Assembly (NCBI GenBank): GCA_964017145.1
Contig: OZ024845.1
Coordinates: 682,001 to 746,000, forward strand
DNA length: 64,000 nt
Direction of reading: 5' to 3'
Source of the DNA: Agrocybe praecox
Lineage: Eukaryota; Basidiomycota; Agaricomycetes; Agaricales; Agrocybaceae
A program made the translations under genes and the position numbers. Within the stretch, counting starts at the first letter, position 1; every line of letters begins with the position of its first letter. The notes below the pieces were generated by a model, which worked only from the letters and a program-made list of their open reading frames with translations, was not told the origin of the DNA and searched no databases. Below are positions 22,544 through 35,678 of the stretch, piece by piece.

Positions 22544-25500
22544 TCATATGTAAAAAGGTATTCCATAAACAACAGGAGCTGCGCCAGTCAGATATTTGAG
22601 TTTACATGAATCGCGAGATTGTGAAACGGCAGCGACGATGGATGTTGGTTTTCTGGTGTTCTTTCCGTTCGTTTGGTTAAGATCCTTGCCTGTTAGGCCA
22701 AGTTTGTCGAAAACAGCTTGAGATAATTTGTCGATGTCTTTGTCTGTTACGTCCCATAGGTTTGCGACAAGGGAAGGGCTGCAAGGTTATACGACGTAAG
22801 ATGAACAAGTAGAGTGGATGGAAGAATGAAATTTACGTACCAGCCTGCCAACATATAGTTGTAAGGAGTTCCAGTCCGGTCAAAGTCACCCATCTCACGC
22901 AATGCGCCAGATGAACATCCCCAAAGCATGGTGGCTGCACAGCTAGGAAGGCTTCGTATTCTGTGAGAACGAACATATTGTTCTCCCCCTCCATGTCCGA
23001 AATACCTAGAAGCAAGAAAAAGGTTAGTGTCGGGAGGTGTTTTATAAGGAAAAATACATACACGACAAGGTCCTGGTTTTTGAGTGCATTGACAAATTCT
23101 TGTTCGCTTATAGCTCGTCCAACTACCCCTTCCCACCCAGCCGCCTTCATATCTTTTGTCCACTCGCGGAAGCGTTCTTCTGTTCGGCTCAGGTCTCCAC
23201 TTGGATTGAGCACAAAGAATCCTTTCCTAGGGTTGATTACAGCCCCGCTCTGTGGGTCATAAGGCGGACCAGAGGTACCGAGCTTGACTTTAGCGAACGA
23301 CAGACGATCATGCAGAAATTGGATCCCAGGAATCCGGCTGACGCTTCGTCCCCTGAGGATAGGCATACTCTCCCAAGGAAGGCCCTGCACATTCTTGTCT
23401 AATACCAAAAAGATGTGTTCGTCTGAAGATTTGGGGGACGTTTTCGAAGACCTTTCCAGTCGGGCCATCTTGGCAGAATGTTCTTCTAGGATGGTCCTCA
23501 AGTCGATGACCACCTGATCTATGTCAACCTCTGCAATTGCGACTGGGACGCCGTGGAATTGGTACAGGTCCAGAATAAAGTAAACAAGGTCTTCCAGCTC
23601 TTCATCGCGACATTTGGGCGACAATGTCGAGAAACACTCGACCAACGTGTCGTCAATGCTAAATTGAGTCGGCGAATTTGTTTGCGCTTGACCAGTAATT
23701 TTCTGATGGGTAGTCTTAGATTTCGATTTTTTGTCTTTCACATGCAAGCAGCGGTGAAAAACTCTCTCGAATTGATCTCTTAGTTCTGATATAGTTTCCG
23801 AAGTTATTTTGCATCTGGGGCTGAAAATAGTCTACGAAAAATAGTTAAAATAATGCATGAAGTATATGCCAAAAAACCGACTAACCTTGAATGCGCCAAG
23901 CCAGCAATATTCGATGTTTTCCAGCAAATCCCGCAGACGAGTATCGAGCTCACCCCGTTGTCTCCACCAGTTGGATCTTGCTTCATCGTCATCTGGTCGT
24001 ATATTGACGGCCTGTTTCGTACACTCGTCGCTTGAGCGAATGATATCACGGAGTTCTTCCAGGGCCCCTTCGAATGTAAGATTACCCTCTTCCTCATCTC
24101 CAGCGTGATCTCTCCGGCCTTTCAACGGAATACAGAATATCAAAGGTTCTTTTGGATCGGAGCCCCCCTGTTGTCTGGAGACAAATAGAGTATTTCTATC
24201 CTGAGTCACTGTAACATTGATTATCGTCCAATTATCAGGCAATCCGACCGTTTCCGAAGAGGTAGGAAGCGAAGAACCCATATTTTGAGACTGATATCGT
24301 ACTCGAATATCGTCCCAATATGAACGCAAAACTTTGGCATTTGTCGTTTCGTCGTCTTCATCGTCTGATTCGTGCATGTTTGGAGAGAATTTGCTCTTAG
24401 AAAATTCAGCAGCGCGGACGACTCTTTTGCCATCTTTGGAAATGATGGGCCATTGCATATCATCGAGGTATTGATCGGCCTGGATTTTCTGCGATATAGC
24501 ATCTAGCATGTCTATGCGAAGAGTGAGAGCAGCAGCAGCATCTAGAACAAGCTAGGTCAGTAGTGTTGCCATCGCAAATGCCAAAAAGAATTGACCTAAT
24601 AACATTGCCATTGCGGTGGGTCCTTTGCTCTTCTTATCACCCAATGACGTACGGAAAGCACTGACAAGAGCGAGTGATACAGCTGCCTCGCGAACCTTGA
24701 TAACATTTCCTTGTGCCGAGGTTGCTTTCAGATAAGTTGAGAAGTAGTTTTCGGCATTGGCCAATGCGTCGAGAACTTCTACTGAAGGCATAACCGGGCG
24801 TACACGTTCTTTGCTTCCCATTCCCATAGGTATAGCAATGGCTTGGAGACAATACACGGTCAGACGCCTCGCCCCAAACACAAGCAAAATACATACTTGA
24901 TTCGGTAAGAGAACTGGTGAACATATCCGTTCTAAAGCGGCCATATATACCGTGAAGAGTGAGTCTGCCCATCAAAATATTTTCCTCCGCCTATGAAAAC
25001 AGTAAACTTGTGCTCTGGATAATCTAATATTCTGGATGAATTACCTTGGTTAACGTCGAGTATGACAGGGATAGAAGTTTTTCAAGGATGATGTTGAAAG
25101 TTTCATCGACTTCATCCCTTAAGAGCCACACTATCTCGAAATAAGAAAGCTTCAAGGGTAGTTGATATTATGACGGCTTACATTGATGGCCAAGTAATGT
25201 GGCCAGCAGTCCAGGAGCCAGTACTTCTGCGCTATCTTTGCCTCGTGGGGACGTTGATAATGATTTACGAGGGCTAACAAAAGTAAGCAGCATTTCCAGG
25301 GATATCTGGGGTAAATCATGCTTACCCAAGTGCCAGGTTGTCAAACTGACGGAAGGCTGCATCGAGGTCTTCGAGCATTTTAATGCTATCTTTAAACATG
25401 GAATTGGAATTTTCTTCTTCTGTCAGTGCGGTGTTGACTTCAGCCTCTAACCGATGTATTTCAACTTTATCCAGTCCATGAACGTCGGCGAGAAGGGCGG

Positions 25501-28500
25501 AGGCCCTGCTGAGACTTGCTTGGGCTTTCTCTAATTGGCCAAGATGTAGTTGAATTTCACCTTGTTTTGCCAGAGCACGACTGAGTATGCCAGGGGTATT
25601 TAACTGCGTTGCAAGGTCTGCCGCTTGCTTGGCAAAATATTCTGCTTCTCGGGCAGAGCCTCTCAGATAATATGTTTGGGCCAATGTGAACATGGTTGAC
25701 AACAACCCATCTGAGATTCTCCATTCAAGTCCGTCAGCGTATGGGTGTTGCCCATGAAATTTTGATTTGGTTCCTTCAGGCTCCATTGAGGATGTTTTGG
25801 ACTCTGAACCAGGTAAAGCATCCTTCAGGCTCGACATTTCAAAAGGATCGGATTCGGGCTGCGGTGACGGTGAAGGGTTTAACCGTGTCAACGTTTCAAT
25901 GGCACGGTTCCATAGTCGAAGCGACTGAAGAAGCCCATCCAGTGAAGCGCAGACATCACCCTAACGTATCATTTAAATCCAGCTTCTTGTTTATTGATAA
26001 GATAACTGACCTTGGTATATTGCATGCAACCAAAGGCATGAGCCGCTAGTGCAGCGAGCTCGAGAATTTTGGCCCGGGCATAAATCCTTTGTTGAGTTGA
26101 GGTGGCATTGAGCTCCAAGTTCACTTTATTTGACATTTCCAAGGCTTCGAGATAGATATCGTAGCTGAAGAAGCTGCGGTCAGTATGGAATAATATGCAT
26201 TAATTGCAGTATATAACTACCTCTTTGGAACATCATCCATGATCGACATTGCTTCCGAGAATCGCAGCAAAAAGCGCACGGAAACATCATTAGATGCTTG
26301 TCCAGTACGCACAATATCAAGAGCAGGGTAAAATATGGACGACGCTCGCTTCAATTTGCCGAGAATCACATATTCGTGAGCAAGATTCAGAGATGCCAAA
26401 ACGTAATCTATGCGCTGGTTAGATTTAGCAAAAGAGAAAGACCTGGAACACACCATCACTCGTAGGTCCGGCATGCCGTTGCGCTAATTTCCTGGTCATA
26501 TCCAGGAGTCGTGCTTTAGACAGAGTGAGTGATAGAAATCCAAGGATAAGTGAAGTGAGTTCTGAGGTAAAGCTAAGGAGTTAAATTTCATTTTTCACTC
26601 CAAGAATTGTACGCACGCAACAAGGACAACATTTTGTTGAAGTTGTCAAAAACCAAGGTAGTCGATGGTATCTTAGTAATTGTAAGACCCTCAGTGGATC
26701 GTCGGCGAGGGGGTGTTTGTTGTACAGTAGAAGGTCCTGGCCGTGAAGCAAAAAAATAATTCATTAAAAAGTCTGCAGCAACATTTGTTTCGAGTGTCAC
26801 TAACCTATCCTTGTTCGTGGTTTGGGTGTCACTGGATTAGCTGCTAATCTCGTCCTTGCAGGTGGAGCCTTCCTCGGAGCAGGCGGGGGCGCCAAACGTT
26901 GTCGAGTAACTCGTGTTTGTCGAGGAGAAACAATACGAGCGGCAATAGGAGAAGCGACCTTCTTGATAGCCTTTGGACTAAAGGATTTCCTCGCTTTTGC
27001 TACCTTTTCAGAGGGACTTGATAACAACTCCTTCATCAGTATACAAGCAACATCCGTACGCTGGGACATGATAGATGTCTGCTGGTGATCGACACGACGA
27101 TGAGCATGTAACGCCACCCACAGGTGGGCAGATATACGGTACTGAAGTGCATAATGCGACAATTTTACATCGTTCCCAAGGCCCTGCCGTCAAGAATGTC
27201 GTTAGTCCAACAACTATCGGATAGTGAACCACACAGGCATACTTCGTTTGTACATAACTCTTCAATCTCCGCAGCAATTTGTTCGATGCTAGTATATCCC
27301 AAAGTCCTGCAACCGTCCAGTAATTGATCTCGATACAAGAAGTCGAGACATCTGACCAAGGTTCTTGCTCTTCTGATGGGCATTGCTGGCCGGTTGTTCT
27401 CTTCTTTGGCAGGGAAAACCTCCAAGGAATCCTGGAACAATTTCATAAAGACTGCCCTCATGCCATCTTTCCATCGACTCGACTCCAGACTATCTAACTG
27501 GCGTTCAAGAAGAAGCCCTGCTACGTAGGGGTCAAGAGCGACGCTTGTACGCCCGTGGCTAGCTTCATACGACCGCAAAGACGATGCGGCCGATAAAATA
27601 GAAACTTCAGCTGGTTCCAACAGAAGTTCACAAGCGCCGAGGTATGACATTCGATCGACGAGTCCAACCAGCTGCTTTATAGGAGGACTCGCTGATGAGC
27701 CACAAATGGAGTCACAACTGAGTGAATTACATTGCGAAGTAAATCCAGATGAGGAAAAGGGGAAAGCGTAAATGGCCTGCTTGAAGGCATCGTATGCGTT
27801 CTAATATTCCATGAGAAAATGACAGCTTGGGAAAAATAGGTTTCAATACCTTGCGATCACCGTTCTTTGAATAACAAACTGCTAGGAGTTCCCACCTACG
27901 GAATAACTGATCTTCGAGCTGAGACCACTCTTTTTCTCGAGTCTCATTTCGGGGTTGCGAAGTAACACGAGGCAAAAGAAGAGCTTTTTCACCAAGTAAA
28001 CATGATTCTATGAGAAATGGGACAGCATTGCCATATCTGAAAGCTTGATATAGAGTCCCGGATATGTTATAAAACGCGCCGGACACGCATCGTATATAGT
28101 TTGCCATATCCACCACCTGGTCGTCAGATGCTCTTGTGTACGCCTCGGGCGTTATCGAATTGAGGAGGACTACGGCCTGATTAAGTTGTTCGTAAGAAGT
28201 AACCATGGTCGCAGGATCGTTGAGGTCAAGTCCTGTCCTTGAAATGGAGAACAGCGTTTCTAAGGACCTAGTCAGTGTATCTCTGACAAAAATAGCATCA
28301 AGATCCTGCATCGAAAATTAGATTATTATGTAGCGGTAAGTGAGTATACATACTGGGAGGGCAAGGACCAATTTCAAGCAATCCACGATTCTCGTTAGTA
28401 ATAAAATAAGCGAGCAATGACGCTTGTTAGTTGACCGAGGTTGTGGGATTGAGGTAGCATTCGTCTCGAAAAGCTTGAGAGATGTCCGTCGTAGCTTGTC

Positions 28501-30094
28501 CAAGGCACGTTCTACCTTATTGCTAATCCGCAGAAGCTGCTCTTCTTCCCTGGTTCGTTTATCAACATTTGCTTTCGAAGGCCGTAAGAATGGGACGATT
28601 GATCCCGTTTCCCGGAGAATTGTTTCACAGTCTTCAATAGAGCGCAGAACATCTTCGAAGAGTCGAGCTTTAGTGTCACAATTTGAGGGGTTTACTTGTA
28701 TCGTACCTGAATCTGGGCTCCCTACGTTATCAAGTACGATTACAGCCTGCGAGAAGGCATTGTAAATCCGTGTACCATTGAGGATTGAATTTTTCCCTTG
28801 AAGAAGGCTAGATGTGGCGGAGGATTGACTAAGTGACTGAAAATTTCCTGCTGGAGGGTTTGGAGGCGAAGGCGAGCTTGTTGATGATGATTGCTGCGTG
28901 ATGTACGCATTGATTCTCTGTAGCGTAACTATATCGCCGGCCTAAAGAATATGTTGGTAAATAAATAAAAAAAGGAAACAAAGACAGAATTTTTATAAGT
29001 ACCCTCTTCGCGAAAACCATCCAATGTTCGCAAAATGCTGTGAAGCCATCCCCTTTCTCATCCACCGCAAGGAACGCGTCTCGGTCTGATCTCTTTTCAG
29101 CGAGATTAACCAGGTCAGAATAAGCATGAAGTATCATGCTCGTTGTCTGTTCTTCTCCCTTAGTCGAGGTGCTCTTCACGAATGCAGTCGAAAACCTCGT
29201 GGCTTGATTCCAAAACGTATTGGCCTCGATTATACCTGAAGAGGTATGCGCAAGGCAGCGCAGAGCGTACATCCGTAGTATAAAAATAGATTCCGGAGAA
29301 GGCGTTGCTTTTGGTCTCGACAGACAAAGTTTGTTAAGAGCGCTATATGCTTTAGTCAGTAAAGAATCGACGTGCTTTACTGGCAGCGTTGACAATGCAG
29401 GTATCCATAATAATAAAGACCGAGTAGATGGGGAGGTTATGGTGATTGAGAGGTCTTCTAATCTATCGACTGATTGAGCCTTGATAATAATGGCATAGAG
29501 AAGATATATCGAAATCAAATTCAATATAACTGGATCTGTTGGGAAGGAAGGCGGCTCCGGAATGGAAAGAATGTCGGTAGGGTGTTCTTTCACATTGAGT
29601 ACTGCAAGTAGCCGAGGTTGCATCGCCGTTATGGAAGTAGAGGCAGACTCGTACTGTTACGACGTTTATAAATATGCTTACAGACACGGTTTAATGGAAC
29701 GCACCATTTCGAGGGCAACGAGCTTTCCAAGGATGCTTGCGGCTGCTCGCTCAACGTCCACATCTCCCGGACGTAATCTACGCAAAATTTCTAAGTGTTT
29801 CGTGGCCTTCGCAGTTATAGATGCGACCGTTGACAACGTTGTTCTTGAATCCGACGAAGATCTCTTCCATCCACTTTGCACTACACCCGATAAAGACTGT
29901 GATGCTTCGTTTACAGACCGCATTGAGGAGCTGCTATCTTCTATTTCCAGCGCTTTCGCCTTCCCTTTATCACTGCTCAAAGTGAGTTTGGAGGAAAGCT
30001 CCTTGGCCAATTGTTCTGTGGCTTTTGAACTAGGTTTCGTCAACTTTGAAGGCACCCGAGAAGCGATGTTAACACGACGGCTAGTTGAGGACAT
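22544..30094 (-). CDS. ESP1: Separase (cohesin-cleaving cysteine protease, family C50)
   Basis: A ~7.5 kb intron-rich gene, roughly 2,000 residues or more, running from ATG at 30094 (MSSTSRRVNIASRVPSKL) to TGA at 22544. Separase cleaves the cohesin kleisin subunit at anaphase onset and is held inactive by securin. The C-terminal protease domain is unmistakable: IFLVLDKNVQGLPWESMP, RIPGIQFLHDRL, FVLNPSGDLSRTE, then YFGHGGGEQY with the catalytic His, MLWGCSSGAL with the catalytic Cys, and CPSLVANLWDVTDKDIDK. It ends in SRDSCKLKYLTGAAPVVYG and IPFYI. The N-terminal two-thirds is an alpha-helical, TPR-like solenoid with many Leu/Ala-rich helices. It was read as a series of exons separated by ~50-bp introns; the exact borders of the N-terminal exons were not all resolved. 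Single-copy core gene, no defect seen. Confidence 0.93.
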
Positions 30095-30909
30095 TAGGGA
30101 CTGTGTAATATCTTGAGGGACTTTCGTGTGTGTAGAGTGTTGATAAATGATTTCTGCGAACCAAGGAACCTGGAAGAGGTTAACCGGCCAACTGCAGGCA
30201 ATGTGTGGCTGGGACTGTGGACGTCACGGTGGATTTGGATTGAATAGAAACACGGTCACGTGTAGGGACGCGACTACCCACGTGCTTTTTGTTTTTTTTG
30301 TTTTTGTTTTTCTAAGTTCTTGGCACTTGCAAGTTGCAGAGCTGAGAGCTAGTCATAGCCACGTTCCAACCTAGGTCCTACTGATGCTGGAAAAAAAGTG
30401 AAATTGCAGTGTTGCACCATAGCTGACACGCTACGAGGAAATGCACGGTCGCACATTCTATCAAATAGCATGGATTTCAATTATTTCCGATCCTTTATTT
30501 AAAATATATCCTCTAAGTTTTGTAAAAGTTGAAGGTAAAGTTAACGCTTCAACTTCTGAAACTTGTCCAGGATATTGACTTGTATAATATATCCACCGTA
30601 GTTCTGTACATGTCTTGTTACTGCGTCCAATTCTTCCAATTCTTAGTAGTGCGCTGCGAAATAAGATCTTTACGAGTGTACTTCTTTCTCGCAAATATGT
30701 CCTCCATGAAAGTTAAAGAATTTTCGCATCATGATAGTATTGGGCGTGGTTTGGGAATGCTCTGCAGTAATGTTTACCTGTTCTGTCAAGCCTAGATTCT
30801 ATCCGTCATCGAAGAATTATCGGTCGGTATGGACCTCGAAAGAATAAAATCTGCGCAATAACAGAACTACGTTCAGCCAGCCCACAAACAGGCCGCCTTT
30901 GAAAGTTCG
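30095..30909. other. Separase 5' region and gene-free DNA
   Basis: No gene supported. 30095-30250 is presumably the separase promoter. The rest has only short, low-quality open frames. Confidence 0.45.
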
Positions 30910-31218
30910 TCAAGTCGCTTCCACATTTGCTGGTTGGAGTGGCATCTCTCTTGGTGAGACGGCATGTAGTAAATCCAACGGTGGAGGTGCGTCGAACATT
31001 GAGAAGATGTCCTTGACGGTTACATGCCCGAAATCTTTGAGACCTCGTGCTCTGCAGATAAAGGCGGCCAAGGCTGTGTTAAAGAATGGAAGATCCATCC
31101 TGGTCGTCTTATCAGAAAGAAAGGATAGCCATTGAGTTCTGGAAGATATTTGTGAGAGCCGTAAGTTTATTATTGCCACATGGAGTGTCAATGTGTGCTC
31201 TGTAACAGACCATGTACT
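30910..31218 (-). CDS. Unrecognised minus-strand coding exon or gene fragment
   Basis: An open frame of about 93-103 residues with a coding-like composition (THLTLHVAIINLRLSQIS, LSFLSDKTTRMDLPFFN, ARGLKDFGHVTVKDIFSMF), ending at a stop at 30910. A possible acceptor (tgttacag) lies near 31208 and could join it to a short upstream exon. I recognise no family and found no confident start codon except the internal ATG at 31191. It may be a small hypothetical gene or a relic lying just downstream of the uS7m gene, on the same strand. Confidence 0.3.
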   Translation of the reverse strand, partial: STWSVTEHTLTLHVAIINLRLSQISSRTQWLSFLSDKTTRMDLPFFNTALAAFICRARGLKDFGHVTVKDIFSMFDAPPPLDLLHAVSPREMPLQPANVEAT

Positions 31219-31435
31219 CAGAGACCATGAACACAGCCTTCCTTCGCCGAAACATTCGTCACAAATATGTGTAGTTGGTCCTGATAGACAGAGCGCAAGT
31301 ACTCATACCACAGCGTACGAAAAGAATAGATGTGTTTTCTTTTTTCGTCCATTGTGAATCTTAGAAATCCTGGAGGTGGGTACCTCATACGAAGGGATAC
31401 GAAAAAAGGATTATTTTATGATAATTAAACAAAAT

Positions 31436-32151
31436 CTAGAATTTTTTGGGCAAGTTGCCCCTGGAGAAGAATATTTAGGTAGATTCATGGGCAGCAATGA
31501 CAACACACACCTATTAACAGTTGCAGTGCCGTGCCGTTCGACCTTCTTACCCACGACGGAACTAGTGCCCTTCAAAATTCCAATTAATTCTCTGGCCAAT
31601 CGCTCTGCAATAGTTTTTCCTGGGTGGGCTTCGGCCTTTTCCTTGCGTACAGCATCGACTATCCATTTAATTCCCTGCCTTATCCTTTGCCGTTCGCTGA
31701 GTGCTGTGGGTTTAATGACGATCTTTCCTCCACCTTGTTTTTGCTTGCGGAGATGGACTGAGGGAGAAGCGAGAAGAACGGCCTGAGTGACGATAGGTAC
31801 AGGCTGACTTCGTGTCATGGCGTGTATGTGGAGGAGCATTTGAGATATTGACTTGGCTGCCGAAGCGTATTTTCCATGTCTCATAATCATGGTGGTCATC
31901 AGCTGGAGAATAGGGGATTGGGCAGGGGGGATATAGTGATGCATGGAATCAAGGTCGACTGTTTTGGCTGGCAGTATGGATTCGGGCGTCGCGATCTCCG
32001 TTTCGGTCTGTCCGAGAGCGCCCAGGGTGGCAACTGCCTCGTCTATTTCGCTCTGCGGCAGGGAAGTGGCAGTAGTGCTCATGAGGCATCTTCGACCGTA
32101 GGACAACCTAAAGATGGCGTTAGTTACTGGCCGCCGCAGTGAGGCCAACAT
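31436..32151 (-). CDS. RSM7: Mitochondrial small-ribosomal-subunit protein uS7m
   Basis: Predicted 221 residues from minus-strand exons 32151-31511 and 31460-31436. The 50-bp intron has a clear branch-point-like CTAAAT and gives the family-like ending NRGNLPKKF. The body matches bacterial/mitochondrial S7: an N-terminal mitochondrial-type presequence rich in Arg (MLASLRRPVTNAIFRLSYGR), then LMTTMIMRHGKYASA, ISQMLLHI, then a basic segment with SERQRIRQGIKWIVDAVR and KTIAERLARELI, the conserved C-terminal S7 helices. The protein binds the 3' major domain of mitochondrial 16S-type rRNA and nucleates head assembly. It is divergent from the Clf1 gene with 171 bp between start codons. Confidence 0.9.
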
Positions 32152-32322
32152 GTTGCGCGGAGGTTCGTTTTTGTGGTCAGAACTTAGAAGTCAAGCGTAA
32201 CTTTTGAGGTCCAGGGTCACATGACTGCCACCATTAGGCTTCGTCGTCGGTCGAGCCAGAATCCGAACCTTGTACTTTTACTTTTCTTCCTTGTTCCCTC
32301 TTTTCTTTTTTTACAAGGCACG
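32152..32322. promoter_or_regulatory. Shared bidirectional promoter of uS7m and Clf1 genes
   Basis: Only 171 bp separate the two divergent start codons, so both core promoters must lie here or overlap the 5' ends. A pyrimidine-rich tract (about 32278-32312) precedes the Clf1 start, as often seen in fungal genes without TATA boxes. Confidence 0.6.
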
Positions 32323-35170
32323 ATGCAGGACGGACGAGCACCGAGGTAAGAGACATCCTACTAAGTCCTACTCTCTATAACTAACAATCAACGTTTCTCA
32401 GAATCAAAAATCGGGCGCCAGCTGCGATCCAAGTAAGATATTCCCCCAGAGCCATCTCGATTCTTTTATTCACGAATTTTCCGGTTAGATAACAGCAGAA
32501 CAGCTGCTACGAGAAGTATGTAAACTGACGGTTTTCGTATAAATTCACATGGTAATGACATAAAAAAACTAGGCGCAAGAACGACAAGAAACAGCGTTCC
32601 GTGCCCCCAAACAACGAGTCGAGGATTTTGAAGAACTCCACGAATATCGTGGTCGAAAGAGAAAGGAATTTGAAGAAAGAATTCGTAGAACAAGAGGGAG
32701 CATGTAAGTGCTCTCGAATTGTCCTCATATCCCCTTCCTAATGTTGTTCTTCAGAAAAGAATGGCTACAATATGCTAACTGGGAGGTATGGTTCATCATA
32801 CGTAATCTTTTTCTTTTTCTTAAACTTACTCGTAATTAGGCCTCTCAAAATGAATTCGCTCGCTCGCGGTCCATCTTTGAACGTGCCCTAGATGTCGACC
32901 CCAGAAGTAATCAACTATGGTTGTCGTATACCGAAATGGAGCTAAAATCGCGGAATGTGCAACATGCTCGAAATCTCTTCGACCGCGCTGTCACCCTTCT
33001 TCCTCGGGTTGACCAACTCTGGTACAAATATGTCTTCTTGGAAGAACTTTTGCGGAATGTTCCTGGTGCTCGTCAGGTGTTTGAAAGATGGATGCAGTGG
33101 GAACCAGATGACAAGGCGTGGCAGGCGTATATCAAGTTGGAGGAGCGGTACCAGGAGTTGGACAGGGCTAGCGCCATCTACGAGCGGTGGGTGGCGGTAA
33201 GGCCGCAACCGCGAGTGTGGGTGAAGTGGGGTAAATTTGAAGAGGAGCGAGTTCGCGTCGACAAAGCCAGAGAAGTTTTCCAAACTGCATTGGAATTTTA
33301 CGGTGATGATGAAGAGCAAATTGAGAAGGCTCAAGCTGTTTTCAGCGCATTTGCTAAGATGGAGACGCGGCTCAAAGAGTATGAACGAGCAAGGGTCATT
33401 TACAAGGTTTGATTTGCTCTCAATGCCATGGTTGCGCACACATTAACCATTTCTTTTAGTTTGCTCTTTCACGAATTCCTCGAGCAAAGTCTGCCACTCT
33501 GTATGCTTCATATACCAAGTTTGAGAAGCAGCATGGTACGCGCAGCACGCTCGAAAACACTGTGCTCGGGAAGAGGCGCATCCAGTATGAAGAAGAGATA
33601 TCTCATGATGGGCGCAATTACGACGTTTGGTTCGATTATGCCCGTCTGGAAGAAGGTGCTTACTGCGACCTAAAAGATGAAGGTGCTACACAGGACGAGC
33701 TGGAAGCTGCAGTTGGCCGCGTCCGGGAGTTGTATGAGCGAGCTGTCGCGCAGGTCCCTCCGGGAAATGAGAAACGGCATTGGAGGAGGTACATTTTCCT
33801 TTGGTTAGACTATGCTCTATTTGAGGAGATTGAGACCAAGGTGCGCTTTTATTGTTACTTTTAGTTGTGCATCATCATCTTAATATACCTCACCCAAAGG
33901 ATTACAGTCGAGCGCGGCAAATTTACGAAACCGCAATCCGACTTGTGCCTCACAAACAATTCACGTTTGCAAAGCTCTGGCTGATGTTTGCCAAGTTCGA
34001 AATCAGACGGTTAGAACTGCCTGCTGCACGAAAGATCATGGGTACAGCTATTGGCATGTGTCCTAAAGAAGCCTTGTTCAAGGGTTATATTGACTTGGAG
34101 GTCGAGGTAACACATTAAATGCCAAATTCCGCCCATCACGTACTGACTACAATTTCATAGCTCCGTGAATTTGATCGGGCTCGAACATTGTATGAAAAGT
34201 ATCTGGAGGTACGTTATTGTCGACGAAAATGGATAGATACGTGTTTGCTGATATGATGGCCATTAACACAAAGTGGGATCCTTCGAATTCACCCGCATGG
34301 ATCAAGTTCGCTGAGCTCGAGGCTCAGCTCCAAGACTTCGCCCGTGCCCGTGCTATTTTTGAGCTGGCAGTCGCCCAGTCACCTTTGTCAATGCCAGAAA
34401 TTCTCTGGAAAGCCTACATCGATTTCGAGATCGAAGAAGGCGAGAGGGAGACTGCTAGGTCGTTGTACGAACGACTGATTGCCTTGAGCGGACACGTGAA
34501 GGTCTGGATCTCATATGCCTTGTTTGAGGCTGAGCCCATACCTCTACCGAGGGCCGAGCGTGAAGACGAGGATGAGGATGAAGATGAAGAAGAGAGGAAG
34601 ATGGTTCCTGGAGATTCTGAGGTTGCGAGACAAGTCTTCGAAAGAGCCTATAGGGATCTCAAGAAGAAACAGCTGAAGAGCGAGGTATGTCAAAACTCCA
34701 TCAACACGGCTAGATATCTCATTGTTTTTTATTAGCGTGTTGCATTGCTCGAGGTGTGGAAGACGTTCGAGCAGAACCACGGAACGGAGGAGGACCAGAA
34801 GAAGGTCAAGGACATGATGCCTATCGTCACCAAGAAACGTCATGTCGACCAGGAAACTGGCCAAATGGTGGAAGGTAAGACTCTTCTTCATCCTTTTTGG
34901 GCACACTCTGACAGTTACGTTATAGACTGGGATCTTGTCTTTGCCGACGATGAACGGGAATCAAACCCAACGACATTCAAGTTCATGCAAATGGCCCATG
35001 CTTGGAAACAGGCTCAAGCCAACAAGGGTGGCGCATCTTCTGTCTTGTCTGGATTCGCTGCAGCTTCAGCGACAAAACCGGCTGAGTCGGAAGACGAAGA
35101 CGAGGAGGAAGACGAAGGAGAAAATGCCCGACATAAAGATGTGGAGAGCTCTGACGAGGATGCCGAGTGA
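32323..35170 (+). CDS. CLF1: Pre-mRNA splicing factor Clf1/Crooked-neck (HAT repeats)
   Basis: Predicted 746 residues from 12 exons: 32323-32345, a 31-nt and a 27-nt exon (about 32402-32515), 32573-32703, 32755-32785, 32840-33406, 33460-33840, 33900-34106, 34161-34208, 34274-34684, 34736-34874 and 34926-35170. All phases agree. The opening matches the family ([18 protein letters not shown], then [20 protein letters not shown]), followed by about 14-16 HAT repeats with the W-x-x-Y/F and A-R-x-I/V-(F/Y)-E-R-A pattern ([38 protein letters not shown]). An acidic linker lies near residue 560 and the C-terminus ends in an Asp/Glu/Ser-rich tail. It is a scaffold of the Prp19-associated (NineTeen) complex in the spliceosome. 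Intact. Confidence 0.95.
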
Positions 35171-35678
35171 TGTGTTTCTAAATCAGGCCTGTTGAAACAC
35201 CAATGGTGGCGAACGTTCATGCTTTTTCCACTCTTTTTGCATTTGTATGACGATTTTTTGTATCATGTACATATAGTTGAATTGACCGACAGGGTTTTCC
35301 TTTCTTTTTTCTTATCATCTATATATATGTCGGTGTCAATTTGCCACCGTTTTATCACATTCTAAAAAGCAAGGGCGTCTCCGATGATTTCGGTCACATT
35401 GTTCGGTTCCTGAATTGCAGATCTCCAGAGTCCACTACTAACTTGGAGAGGACTCAAGATGTCCTTCGTCTGTTCTTACATGTAACCAAGCGAATATCTG
35501 CAACAGAACAGCAGTAGTCTCCCTTGAGCACCGCCCACAATAGCCACCGTTTGTAAGTTACATCGCTTCTGGTAATGATCACCTCTTTAACCTGAAACAC
35601 AAGACTCTTGTTAATACCTGTCCATATAAGCTTTCACTCCTTTCTTCCTGGTTGCTCCCGTCGAGCTCAGTCGGCGCC
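35171..35678. other. Intergenic DNA between Clf1 and metacaspase A
   Basis: No gene. Holds the Clf1 3' end and the promoter of metacaspase A; nothing specific recognised. Confidence 0.5.
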
